DNA of 64,000 nt from Toxotes chatareus (Eukaryota; Chordata; Actinopteri; Toxotidae), in contig CM028890.1 in the NCBI GenBank assembly GCA_016801885.1, positions 15,306,001-15,370,000 on the forward strand, in the 5' to 3' direction. This document shows, in pieces, positions 52,356-64,000 of the stretch (the first letter of the stretch is position 1; every line of letters begins with the position of its first letter). A program made the position numbers and the translations under genes. Below the pieces are notes generated by a model that saw only the letters and a program-made list of their open reading frames with translations, was not told where the DNA came from and did not search any database.

Positions 52356-52563
52356 GAGGAGGAACTCAGGTGAAAAGGTCCATCTGGGACAGACAAGCTG
52401 AGAGAAAGGGCGTAACATGCAAGGATGTGCCTGGAATACCTTCACATACTGACTCATATATTTATACATTAACATCTGAGGACGGAGAATGCTGCTGTGT
52501 TACGGCAGACTGTATTTGCACACAATATATATATAGTCACCCACTCTAAGGTGCGAAAATAAA
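52356..52563 (+). other. timm44: timm44 3' UTR with AATAAA signal
   Basis: AATAAA at 52,558-52,563, about 200 bases after the stop. Cleavage would fall shortly after. Confidence 0.65.
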
Positions 52564-55500
52564 CAGACAGGGGATAAACTACCGGATTATGTTATGTCCA
52601 TAGAAAACTTTGCATTCCCCAATATGTGTGTGTAGTCTCTTGCACTGGTTAGCTCAGTGTTTAGGTCTCCAGGTGGAGCGTGTATTTAAAACATTTACAT
52701 TAATTTTGGAAAGGATGGAACCATGGTTTTCACCAACTGGCTAAAAGGGGAGATCGGGCCATTTTCCCCAACTTAGCCACAAATGGTACAGTCCATCCGT
52801 ACCAACCTGGTTTGCCACTGTCTTTGTAATGTACACAGAAAATTAAAATTTAGGCAGTGGCATGGGGCCTTGTTACAGCAGCCACCACTGCTGAGTGGGA
52901 CAGCATGAGAGACCTTGTTCCTCAAGCCGAACAGGTCCCATGCTTCAAGTTAAAGGGGCACAGTTTTCACATGAAGACTACTGTAGATTTCACAAGCAGT
53001 CTTCTTGTTGTATAATGCCTTCTGTGGATCTGGAGGGAGACTTCTAAAATTGGATCGAATAATTCATATTAGATCATCAGGGTTACCTTGGACTGGGCTT
53101 GAGACCTAAAAAAAAAAAAAGCCTGTTATGAACCGGCGATGTGGAGCTTGAAAGAAATGGGCATTTAGCAGGTAGGCAGGGTTGAACAACAGATGCCACT
53201 GAGTTGTATTATGGGCATCCAGTGGTTTTTGAGCTTGACCTCATACTATGGATTAAAAGTCTCTAAACCTCTGTCTCTGCTGCTGCAATTTTACCATTCT
53301 ATTTAAAAAATTGTCTCTTGTGAGTCTCCAAACCTGAACAAAGTGTAATGCTAAATTGCTGAAGTACCACTTTAAGCCTTAATTCCAAATAGTACTTTCT
53401 GCATAGCTGCATACATTTGTCATCTGCCTATATCTGTGAGGGTCTGCCAACAAGTGTGTGGACACTTCAACCATGCAGATGCTCAGTGCAATATCTGCCA
53501 AGTCTGCTGTCTGTCAATTTTGGAGCATGTCCAGCTCTTTAGTGACCCCTTAATCAAACAGTACCTGGTTACATGTTTCTAATCACCATCAAAACACTCA
53601 AAAGGTGGAGGTGAAATTAAATATTGAGACACAGTCAGTAAGAAAATTGGTGACGTTTTCTTTCTCATGGCCAAATTACCTTTGGCCATTAGAAGAAATG
53701 CATCTAAAGGAATTACAGCATTGGCTTCAAATTCAGCTGTGGTGGTTTCTGCTCATCTCCTGCCAGCGTTCATATCCAAAATGTGTCAGAAGCTAAGCAC
53801 ATGTGCAACAAGTACAATTAAGTTTGAACCATATATTATAGGATGTAATGATCTGTGTAGTCAGGGGCCATCCTGTCATATGTACTGTAGCTCAGTGCAC
53901 TCAATGCAATACAACCTGAGATACCACAAGCAACTGGAGAAGACTTATCCATGTGTGAGTATTTGCAGTACATGAAATGCAGCTTATGTTTGTGGTGCAT
54001 TAGGCTCTAATTCGCTGTATATTCTGTACACCCTCAGAAGAAATGTACCTACATATTAATGAGCTCTTAACTCCTTGTAAATATATCTTTGTAAGCTTGA
54101 GTGGGACCACATTCAACCATCATCTTCATGGCAGCTTTATTGTTTGAGAATCATTTGCTATTTCATGGTGCACATTTCTTACTGTATGTGGCTTTTCAAT
54201 GGGTAAGTACTGGAGATGAAAACTTGAATTAATGAGTACATGACCGTACTGTTGTGTTGACTGTTTTTGACATTTATGCTGAATGGGTCTCTACTTGCAT
54301 GTCACTGAAGATTGAGTACATTATGACTGATTACTGTAAGTCTTTCCTTGGAAAGGCGTCCATACTGGTGAAGAAAAGTTGATCTCCTGATGAGCGTCTT
54401 CAAATCATAACCACCAGAATGTAATGTGAAGGAGCTCACCGTTTGTGCGTTATGTATGACAAACACCATTTATGATGGTCACACCAAGCTCGACTCTCAT
54501 TCTCTTTGTCGTGAGTCTTGGTGGTTAGGGGTATGGGTTATGGTTTTGTCCACCTCATGGTTGTATCATTGAAAAAGAGAAACATTTCTGGCCAACACTC
54601 ATTAAAAAATCACAATTCTAAAACTCAAAAAATGAGTGGACGGACAGGGAGAGATTTGCAGTTAAAGAGAAAGTTTTCCTTGATTGCAGCAGTGTCTGTC
54701 AGTATGGACATGGTACAGATATTTTTGGTCCCCAAGCAATTTAACATATTTGTTGGGTTCAATCTTCAAGAAATATCAAACGCTCACTGGAGATTGTTTG
54801 AAATTAACTTAACTCTGCTCTTTCTGCCCAGAGGACAAACCTCATCATGAGCTTTCTTCTAGTGCCACTACCCGCTAAAATGTCATCTTTGGACCCAAAA
54901 TACGGTTTCTCAGTATTTAAAGCTAAGATTGCCAAGATTTCCAAGGGAATACTTTGTGATTGAATGACCATATAGCCTTTCCTCCAGCATTACCCTACTC
55001 TACAAAAATCTTTTGAAACTTTTGTCAATAATCTCAAAATCAGGTTTGCGGAACAAGTGACTTTGTTCTTGCCACATTTTCACACGATTAAGAGAAATTC
55101 TCTATACTTTATAGTGTTTGGCATTGTGCATGATTTACACGACATCCATCTTTCGACCGTATATTCATGATCTAATCTTTCAGTTTACCAAAGAAATATA
55201 TGTTCACTAGTTTTGCAGAATAAAGGCAGCTGTACTTATGATTTGCTTCGTCCAAGCTTTCTTAGAGTCAGCAGCCTGGTATGCGTCGTGTTCGTGTTCA
55301 AAGAGCAAATTAAACTGCACGGTGTGTGCGCGTGCGTGTCCTTTGTTTTCTCATTTCAAAACTGACATGCTTTGATAGATGTCCATGGATCTGGCCATTG
55401 ACGCTGGTTGATAAACCTATGGATTTGGCAGTATAGGGATGATAGATCAGGCTTTAAATAACACATGCCTGTAGATTCACACACAGGGCCAATATATGTG

Positions 55501-56299
55501 GGACCTCATCCCACAGCTGTCTGATGTGATGAATGACTAGGGACGTCCTTATACTAACTAACCTCCTTCAGTCCTCCAAAGTCCACTCTCTTCTCGTGAC
55601 TCTGACTGAAGCCTACTGCCAGTGCATGCCTCTGTATGAACAAACGCAAGCTTAGTGAAAGCAAATCCTTGTCATTTAATGGTATTGTCAAGTTTATGCA
55701 GCACATTTTCACACACAAAGTTTACTTTCTTTTAATTTGCATCACAAGTTAACAGTAATTTAAATCACAGGATATAGTAAGAGTATCCTCCCCCCTGACC
55801 AATGAGTTGGTTGGATGCACCAACACAACAGTCTGGGAGCAGAAAAAGCCTGGGAGGCAGTGCTGTACTTTGCTTTGTCCACTACACTAGTTCCTGTGTT
55901 CTTGGTGGCACACTACCATGTATACACTGGACCCAGCTATGCTTTAGCCCACATAATACAAAAGCTTTCAATGAAGTGTATTCAGCAGCATCAGTACATT
56001 ATGTAAGCAGGTATTACATGTCCTTTTTATTTATCGTTGTGATTTTGCCAGGCAACCATCTGAGGCTCGAGAGAGTCAGTTCACCCGGTCAAAAAATGGT
56101 CCAACACAGAAAAACCCCTGTAAAACCGCAACTTGTTTTTACACTTGGGTCTTAGTCGTTTAAACAAATGAGATGTGATGTGTTAATTCCTGAGCTTTGG
56201 AGCTGCCATTACACAACACCTACAAAGGACACTTATGGCCAGAGCCAGGCGACGTGTTTCCCCTTGGTTCAAGTCTCTGTTCTAAGTCTGTCTGTGAAT

Positions 56300-56430
56300 G
56301 TTCTCATTCATCCAGGTCCTTGTTCTCTCTCTCTCAAATTGAATCGAAGGCAACTGGACTTGTATTTGTCTGGGAAGACGTTGCGCCTCTTATCCAAGGG
56401 ACTTCATCAGTTCCTGTGCATCGGTCTTTC
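56300..56430 (-). repeat. retroelement tail (AAGTCCAGTTGCCTTCGATTC type)
   Basis: On the minus strand it reads GATGAAGTCCCTTGGATAAG, then AGGCGCAACGTCTTCCCAGA, AAGTCCAGTTGCCTTCGATT and GACCTGGATGAATGAGAACA. I recognise this as the 3' end of an abundant fish retroelement whose open frame carries a GIY-YIG nuclease (Penelope-like, from memory). No coding part is left. Confidence 0.55.
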
Positions 56431-57409
56431 TAGTCCGCACTAGTCTGAGGATTAAGTCAGACCAACCAGCTGCTGCCTCCAACTATGAAGATTCAAGTGA
56501 CCCATGAGCTAGTATTCATATGGCTCGAGGTTTTACCAACCCAGACTCACCTGCTGTCACGGTGCCCAGGAATCCTTCAGTTATAACCTATGTCTGCTTC
56601 CTGAACCACCGCTTGACCTTTCTGTGCACCGTTTGTAAGGATGGTGATGGAAATGTTGAATTTCATAACCTTGCAGGCTGGAGATTTTTTATCAATTATG
56701 ACCCCATCAGGAGGTCTGCTGGTGCACTGCTCAGTGTGATTTGATTATGAGCCCCATCAGGACAGTGATACAATTCACCAGCTATTAATTAAACCTACAG
56801 AGTGATCCCATGCGGCCACAGGCAGGGGATACGTGGATGTGTACGGACTGCAATCTGTCCCAGTGTTTGTACAGTTTTAACTGTGTCATTTAATTACTTC
56901 TCACAGCCAGTATCTGGAGCTAAGCCACAGGTGCAGCCAGGTTGCTCCACTTGTTTTGTTCTACATCTTGATCATGTAATTTCTTGCAGTTCAGCAAAAC
57001 TTGCAGTTCAGCCTGATGTAAGAAGTCATCTTATCCAACCAATTAAACAGGCATTCACCAGGAACTTTATGAATATTTATGATATGATATAATGCTAATT
57101 TATTTAGGAATATACACCACAATTTTATATTATGCTTACATTGTACACATTCTTAAATTAATGTGTGTTTAATAAAAAATAATTACTAAATACTCTGTAA
57201 TTCAGCACATCAAACCTCAGGGGTGGAGAGGAGGTCAGTAGGGGTTCACAGAATGTTTTTGCCTGAGGGCCTCTTAGCATTTGGGACTAATAATGAGTTT
57301 ACAGTGATGATCTCATCGTTTCTGCCTTTTGTGTTATATTATTAGACACCTGTTGTCCGGATTGTGTCTTTACAAACACTGGTAAAGTCATGCCAGTTTA
57401 TACTGACAA

Positions 57410-57427
57410 AAAAAAAAAAAAAAAAAA
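57410..57427. repeat. poly-A run
   Basis: About 18 consecutive A. Confidence 0.9.
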
Positions 57428-57738
57428 GTCGTACAACATGCCACACTTTTCCCCCTAGATCCTCGTTAGCGTGCAAAGGACCCTTGTTAGAAAATTGGGG
57501 GATTATTAGTTGGGGTTAAATAACGATACCACGTTTAGAAACTAATTGGCAATATATATGTCCCATATATATGTATGGTTACACGGGCCCCTCACCTTAC
57601 ATGCCCCACGAAGTCCTCTTACATAATGCGAATGCTACACACGGCTCTCGGCGCTTTACTCATCCAAACGAAAAGATTATGTGTGCAGTCCATACAGGGG
57701 CAGCCGTAAGTGGGCAGGGAGGGGAGGGAGGTGAATGT

Positions 57739-57920
57739 GGGGCGGATCCCTCAATCTGAGAAGACTTTAAAGCTCCTGACAAAGCAGAGGAGGAGCTGCA
57801 GGATGTGACAGAGTTCAGAAGTGAAGCGGGCTGCGCGCTGCGCCATCCAGCATCTGCCGCCGCTGGATCATCACCAGCCTGTTGTCTCTGATCACATGTC
57901 CTCACCTGTGACACCAGCCG
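57739..57920 (+). promoter_or_regulatory. ctxn1: putative ctxn1 promoter and 5' UTR exon
   Basis: A GC box (GGGGCGG, 57,739-57,745) and a TTTAAAG stretch near 57,766 precede a CG-rich segment that ends in CACCAGCCG followed by GTAAAC at 57,921. Cortexin genes usually have a non-coding first exon and a single coding exon, so this is a good candidate. The link to the coding exon 3.1 kb downstream is inferred. Confidence 0.4.
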
Positions 57921-60900
57921 GTAAACCAGCTTCTCTAATCTGATCGTCCTCCAGCTTTGTCATTGGAACGATGCGACAGCGATGCATTTTGTTTTGCGTG
58001 AACTTTTGTATGTGGATGTCAGCGAGGGGCCGTGTCCGTGGGTCACTTTGTGAGTTGTTCTATGCGGGATGCAACTTTGTGCTGTTGTGTAACTTTATGT
58101 CACACAATACCACGTGAAGAGAAATATTTATTTTTATCTATTTCTTGAGGGGTAATTCGATCAATTGTCCTGCTAATATGCCACACAGTGCAGACCACTA
58201 TAGCATCACAATGAAACAGGCAAAAAAGCTTTTTACTTAATGGTATTAGAACAGATGTAAGTCCATGGTCTTGGAGCAAAGTTCTACCCACCAAATTGAG
58301 TAATGTTTGTCTAATGTCTCACTTGGTAAAATTGAAGTTTTAAAATGAGACAGCTGCTTCATCCTGTTTTCTTTTAGGAGCAGACAGCCAAAAGTTTAAA
58401 ATACCTGTCTTTGAATCACTGAACTAATTTCCCTCATTTCTGTGATAAAGTTTTATTGCTTTTTACCAGAAGACCAAAAATCAAACTAGAGAAAGTCTTT
58501 GGGGTGATATAATGAGAGATCACTGCCAGCAAGGGAAAAAAGAAAGATATTGGCAATAGTGTTGTGTATTCATGCAATATTTTTAGAAAAGTTAGACGAC
58601 AAAGGGCTCACTGCTTTCACTGTAGATATTCTCCCTCTTTTTTTTTGGCCTGGCTGTCCTACATTCAGGAACTACTTTATCTTCTCAGACAATATAATTT
58701 CACCTTTTTTATTTGGAGAAGTCCTTGACATTTTCAAAGCTACTGTCATAATCCACAGGTATAAACTGGAGGTATTACAGCCATGAGGAGTGCCATATGT
58801 CACTGCATGTGCTCTGTTGTCAGTATTCATTGGCATGGCTGCTTGGTGCTTTTGTGAATCTACTTTTTATCTACTTATTTTATCGCTGCTTTTAAATGGA
58901 ACGCTGTGATTCTGTGATATTTCCTCACAGGGGGCGTCCAGTACGGTTAAAAAGTCAGTTTTTGCTTTTTTCTGTTTGTGTAAATCAGACACGGTCAGTG
59001 TGATTTATCTGCTGCGTAGGAACCAAAGCAGGTCTCTCAGTGAGGATCGATGAGCCATGAAATTGATGTTGCTCATTCTTTTATATTCTTTAAAGTTGTA
59101 TTTGTTTTTGCTTATTAGTGCAACCATCCATCTCTGTTAGCTGTTCTGTGGTGTTTGTACTGTGTCATTATGACCTTGGGTAACCCTGCAGAGCTTTAGA
59201 GTCACCTGAAAACAGAGTGACTTCCCGGGTCAGGTCTGCAACAGACAGACACATCTGCATTTACATGTCAATGAGAAGAACTAGAGTTTGTAATATTTTG
59301 TTCAACCCCTGACTTATGAAAGAAGTAAGATGGAGCATAATCAGTGTAATCCTCCCCTTCTTTATTCTGCCATTCCTACCTTGTGGGAATTGTGATGTTA
59401 TTTTTATTATTTGTAATTAAACAGCAGTGAACTTCATATAAAGCACAGCTGCAAATTTCCCATTAGCAGTGGCTTACACTGACTCCTGACTTATGCCTGT
59501 TTTATCCTGTTCTGTAAACTTCGTGCCTACTTCATGACTCTCTATTGACTATGAGTCTGTCTTGTTCATTTAGCTTCCTTTCCTTCTATACATGCAGCCA
59601 CCTGATCTGTCCAGTTTGATGTAACCACAGGCCATTTGATAATTGATACTGAGGCAGGCAGTTTCTTTCATTAGGCCTTCAAGTCCCCTATTAAAGCTTC
59701 GCTTGGCCCTTTCGTCCCATCAAAGAGAGAGCAGGGGAGCTATCAATGTGTCTTTGCGAGGATCTGCGGGGCGGTAGGGAGGGAAACGAAGCCTCCTGGA
59801 ATAGAATCTGCTGACTGGGGAGTGCACCTACCACAGGAAATGTCTCTCTGCTCCATGGCCCATTAAAGAGGCTACAGAGAGTGTTTCTGTGCAAGAGTGC
59901 AGCAACTCTCCAAGGGTTTTCTCCACATTTTTCTCTCTTCTGTCATCAGTGTCTGATTTATTTATCTTGTACTATGCTGTACCTGAGTTCAGGAGAGAGG
60001 TAGTTATTCTGCCTTGTTGCTGTGCTTTTCTCACGAGAAAGATTAGAGGATTGGACAGGGTGTGTGATAAGAGTTTTAAGTGTCGACTTTTTTTACTCTT
60101 GTAATGTGTGCTGGCAGGGGCCGCTTCTAGGGGCTGTGACACCCCTGAAAACATCTCACTTGGGGCCATGAAACAGTAAAAATCTATAATTCTTGACATG
60201 TTCCAAGGACCCTGTCCGGCTCTGAACCCCCAGAATCAATCAAGACTTTTCCCTCCATTCAGCACCTCTGCCTACTGGAAACCCACTCACTCACATTGTG
60301 TCTTATCTTTGCTTTTTTTCTCTTAGGTATCCTGGTGAGCGATTCCTTAAATGAAGAGGTTCCTGGTGACTCAGGATAAAGACAAATCAACAATTCAGAG
60401 CAACCGTTCAAGTGATTTGAATACAAGAACGTTCTCAGAGGCCCCACAACACGGATCATTTACAGCCTGCAAGCGCTTTGATTGATCTATGGAACATCTT
60501 CGCCCACTAAACTGAGATTTATACATCACTTTGTAATGACAATAAAGCCCCTTCTAGGGCTGCTATTGGATGACACTTACAGTATTGACAAATAGACTGA
60601 GGACCATGCAAATGATTTGAAGTTGAAGAGGTGACCTCGCCTTTTGTACTGTTAGCTCCTCTGGAGAGTGTATGTGTAGGAAAGAGAGAAAGAGAGAGAG
60701 GGACACATGAACACCGGCTCGTTCAATCTAATTAAACCTCACTGAGCATGCTTCAGCTTGCTGCGTGGCTCACCAGAGGGCTTATTAAATTGTACCACTG
60801 ATTTGCCGCGTGTTATTTCTGCTGGAACAATCTCTTTGCCCTGTGGCTTGTGGGAAACACTGTGGTTCAGTCTGCTCACAGCTGCCAGATTTCACTATGC

Positions 60901-61043
60901 GACCTTCCTTTCGGGTTTAGAAATCACACTCAGTAACAAAGATGACCCTGCAGAGCCATGCCTTTCCAGATATCCTCTGACTGCAAAATAAAACATATAC
61001 AGTAAAACAGTTTCGACCTTCAAAACATTCCCTCGTTTCCAAA
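57921..61043 (+). other. ctxn1: inferred ctxn1 5' intron and leader
   Basis: No coding signal. An acceptor is expected shortly before the start codon; candidates are CCTTTCCAG at about 60,961-60,969 and ATATACAG near 61,001. A TTTGTAATGACAATAAAG retroposon-like tail occurs near 60,530. Confidence 0.35.
60515..60560 (+). repeat. short retroposon-like tail
   Basis: CACTTTGTAATGACAATAAAG shares its core with the LINE terminus in timm44 intron 1. Too short to classify. Confidence 0.35.
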
Positions 61044-61319
61044 ATGAGCGACACAAACTACTGGGTTGTGGACTATGAGCTCTCCTCTCCTGCTCCGCCT
61101 GGGTTCCCCAGGGGCCCAACGGTGCTGCAGCCCATGGCAGCGCACCCAGAGCAGGGAACAGCCCTGTGTTTTGTGGGCCTCCTCGTGCTGCTGCTGCTCT
61201 TTCTCCTTGTTCGCTGCGTCCGTATCTTATTAGACCCCTACAGCAGCATGCCAGCCTCCTCGTGGACAGACCACAAGGAAGGGCTGGACAGAGGACAGTT
61301 TGATTATGCACTGGTGTAA
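61044..61319 (+). CDS. ctxn1: cortexin-1, small neuronal single-pass membrane protein
   Basis: A 91-codon frame in one exon. The N-terminal 39 residues are proline-rich and poorly conserved. A hydrophobic span at about 40-57 (ALCFVGLLVLLLLFLLV) is followed by the family hallmark RCVRILLDPYSSMPASSWTD, then HKEGLDRGQFDYALV. That C-terminal half is nearly identical to mammalian cortexin-1. Cortexins are small membrane proteins of brain cortex with no known enzymatic activity. Human CTXN1 is about 82 aa; the extra length is all at the N terminus. The ATG at 61,044 is the only in-frame start before the membrane span apart from Met31. In human, CTXN1 neighbours TIMM44, which agrees with this order. 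Confidence 0.95.
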   Translation: MSDTNYWVVDYELSSPAPPGFPRGPTVLQPMAAHPEQGTALCFVGLLVLLLLFLLVRCVRILLDPYSSMPASSWTDHKEGLDRGQFDYALV

Positions 61320-62404
61320 AGGTGAGATGGGGGGCTAAATGTGGAGAGAGGTGAATTTGAAAATATGGCAAAGTTCTTTTGAGGAACTTTTGATTGATGA
61401 TGTTTGTTCCATGCTCCGCTAATAGCTTCTGTTTCCAAAGTTTTTTATCTCCAGAAAATGAAAGAAAGGACATGTTACAGTATATTTGTTATTTTGTTGG
61501 AGTAATGAAAGCTGTCAGCTGTCTTCTGTGAGATGACAGTATCAAGAGCATAAAACACAAGTTGTATGTTGAGGAAATGCAGCATGTCCAAGAGAGAAGA
61601 AACAGACACACCAGAAGCCCTTTGTCCATTTTAATTTGCAGTAATCAGTGTATTGTTGGAGACTTATGGTGCATATGATGTTACACTGCAGCTTTTAGAG
61701 TGACAAACACTGCAGGAAGACAACGATCAGTATCTCAGCATTACGTTATGACTCCTGTTTATCATGTCATTTTGTAATTCTATAATGTTTTTTTTTTTTC
61801 TACAAATCCCAGGGCTGAAATATAAATCGAGAATAGAGCTGCTGCGAGAGAGGTCCTGATTGAATAAAAGAGAAATTAAATGAGTTCAGGGCAGACGTGG
61901 AAGTCAGTTAGACAGAACTAATACACACTGTTGCAGGCTTAGAGACAAGACAGTAAACTTTATGCTGATTTACTGTTATTTAGTTGTTGTTTTTTTAACT
62001 CTTTTTTTTTTTTTTGGAGGTACAGCTGAACCAAAAATTTAAAAGATGTCATATTAGTTTCTCTGAAACTATAAACCTTCTTTCTGTTTATTTTTGATGT
62101 GAACCATGCTGGATACTGTGTGGCATTTGCACCACCTCTAAGATGATCCTCAGGTAGAATTATTTCTAATTAACCAAAGCCTCTGTAATTTGAGGGGGAT
62201 GATTTAAGTTTCCTCCTGAAATTAAGATCTAACTGCTCTTTGTACCACTCTGTTTTATTTCGCATTTGCTGTGTCCTAAATTTCAATTCTATTCCAGCAT
62301 AAAAGCTAAAAGTTTCTAATACATAACAGTTAATACGGCCTATTTTATTTGGGGTTTCTCTGTTTTTTGTCGCCATCCCTTTAAGAGGCTTATGAGGCTC
62401 AGTG
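61320..62404 (+). other. ctxn1: ctxn1 3' UTR and downstream sequence
   Basis: Non-coding. The first AATAAA on the plus strand is at 61,863-61,868, giving a possible 3' UTR of about 550 bases. T-rich runs occur at 61,790 and 62,005. Confidence 0.4.
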
Positions 62405-64000
62405 GGTGTGTGTGTGTGGGGGGGTCACAGCACTGGCTGAATATGTGTCATATAAAGTTATGATTATGAAATGCATGTACACCAATTTCCTTCCCCTAAT
62501 CCTTTTTGCCTTTAGGCCCCATCCAGTGTACCAGCCAAATCTGTTCAACAGTGCCTGTAGGAATATGAGAAAAGCTAATAACTGTTTAATACTAATGATG
62601 TTTCTGCTCCTTTTGCCACTTGTTTTGTAATATCTTTCTTTTTTGCCCTTAATATACTATAAAGCCCTTTGAAATGTGGCTCTGAAAGGCTCTTTATAAA
62701 TAAACTTTAGTATTGATATTTTACTGATTTGTTTAAAAGTTGTTTGATTCCGCAGTGACGACCAAAACACTGCTTAATGAAATACTTAACTGTTCTATAT
62801 GGTTCAACTTCCTGGATGTAGAGTCTTGCTTGTAAAAATTAGATATTTTCCTAATGTTTCTTTAAAGTGGCATTCAGTTTTTTAATTAAATAAAAGCTTT
62901 TGTGTGGTCCTGCTTTTAGAAAGCCTAATTACTTTACAGACCTGTACACACACACACACACACAATGGCAGCACACAGCACCTACAAATATAAACACATA
63001 AACTTTTAATTGAGCATAGGCTGTCCCCATTGCCGCCCCTCAGATCAATAGTTGGAAGATTTAGAGCAAATGAAATCAATCGAATAATCAATCGGAGGCT
63101 CATAAAGAGATACAGCCAGTTAATTCACGAGGATCGGCAGTCACGGAGTCACCCCCCCCCAACACACAAGAAATATACCTGTATGGGGAGTGTCTGAGAC
63201 CCTCATCACAGCACTATGCCTGTACATGTACAACATACATACATAAGCACAAACTTCATTATCAGTGGTAGGGCTTTTCAAAGATCCACATAAGTCATAA
63301 CAATAAGAACAGTAAAAGTTCTAAACAAGAGTTTTGGATATTTTAAGTGATTTAAAGTGAGGTAAGAATGACATAGACTCACATATCAAAGACAGAGGTG
63401 TTCCTTCCTAATCATTTAAAAACAGTTTCAGTTGCAGTTGTACAAATTTAAAGGGCATATTCCTGAATGTTTTCCCAAGATTTACATTTTTCAGCTTTTT
63501 CTTTCCTGGTAGATTTTTCCAATGTATTTTCAGTTAGAGATCACCCTCTCTTAAGAGCATTCCCTTCTGGTTAGCTGTGACCTCTTCTGGATACTTAGAG
63601 AACTACAAGTGCAAATCTACAAGTCACTGTGGGATCCATTAGTGCTCAGATATTCTCCTTTAATACCTGGAAACACACAAAGGAAGGTTTTCGGTTGAAC
63701 TTGTTCAATCCACTTTTAAAGACAATTAATTTTGGAGCAAATAAAAAGTTTGAATTTTTGAGGAGTTTCAGCGTGGCTGGTGATAGGGGTGTGAATGAAA
63801 TACGGAATAAGGGGAAAGTTTTCTTCTTCTTTCTTTGCTCAAAATTCATGATGCTGGCTACATGTTGGACTACACATGCAGAGTGCTTTTCCACAGTACA
63901 TTCATCTTCTCGTATCATTTAGCTAAGTATTTGCCAGAGGAGAGACATCAGCACACATTCTTAGCCATGCAAACAGTGTGGCTCTAAGGATGACAGATTA
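62405..64000. other. non-coding right flank
   Basis: No coding exon recognised. It holds a short GT run with G expansion at 62,405-62,424, a retroposon-like tail near 62,650-62,710 (CTTTATAAATAAACTTTAG) and a CA run at 62,945-62,964. Confidence 0.45.
62945..62964. repeat. (AC)n microsatellite
   Basis: AC run of about ten units. Confidence 0.88.

Larger units (their letters stand above)
52564..57700. other. intergenic stretch between timm44 and ctxn1
   Basis: No conserved coding frame seen. Open frames, for example at 53,667-53,975 and 55,802-56,155, have no recognisable protein features. It contains a retroelement tail near 56.3 kb and a poly-A run at 57,410-57,427. In mammals ELAVL1 flanks TIMM44, as I recall; I found no trace of it here. 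Confidence 0.5.

Noticed and set aside
60895..61473. 192-codon minus-strand open frame over ctxn1
   Set aside because: It is the antisense shadow of the GC-rich ctxn1 coding exon; the plus-strand frame is a clear cortexin.

Overview
The window is vertebrate nuclear DNA, most likely from a percomorph teleost. The protein-coding genes are split by GT-AG introns. Dinucleotide repeats (CA/GT) and poly-A/T runs are abundant, and several interspersed repeats resemble families I know from fish genomes. The protein products match vertebrate orthologues almost residue for residue. I see no operons, CRISPR arrays, prokaryotic mobile elements or viral genes. I could not identify the species.

Layout. 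Positions 1-9,530 are non-coding with many simple repeats and two copies of one fish repeat. A CpG-containing, CCAAT-bearing segment near 9,950-10,225 looks like the promoter and 5' UTR exon of a gene reading leftward out of the window. From 29,718 down to 15,084 (minus strand) lies a complete seven-exon slc25a36 (311 aa). A 4-5 kb spacer separates its promoter from marchf2 on the plus strand (four coding exons, 36,158-38,010, 248 aa). rab11b follows on the minus strand (five coding exons, 45,183-40,493, 218 aa), tail-to-tail with marchf2. timm44 is on the plus strand (thirteen coding exons, 46,740-52,355, 446 aa), head-to-head with rab11b. After about 5 kb of apparently empty sequence comes ctxn1 on the plus strand (one coding exon, 61,044-61,319, 91 aa), with a probable 5' UTR exon near 57,780-57,920.

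All five reading frames were reconstructed exon by exon. Phases chain correctly and lengths match the families: 311, 248, 218, 446 and 91 aa. Two are mitochondrial (a pyrimidine nucleotide carrier and the Tim44 import-motor subunit), two act in endosomal trafficking (Marchf2 E3 ligase and Rab11b GTPase), and one is a small neuronal membrane protein. No shared pathway is implied; they are neighbours by synteny. From memory, marchf2, rab11b, timm44 and ctxn1 all have human orthologues on 19p13.2, while SLC25A36 is on human 3q23, so the spacer at about 30.2-34.6 kb should hold a lineage-specific synteny junction.

I did not find a clearly novel biological system. The least explained sequence is in intron 4 of slc25a36. 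It holds three open, exon-like segments on the gene's sense strand and a strong G-quadruplex-type tract. One segment is 339 nt with phase 1 at both ends, which matches the host intron.
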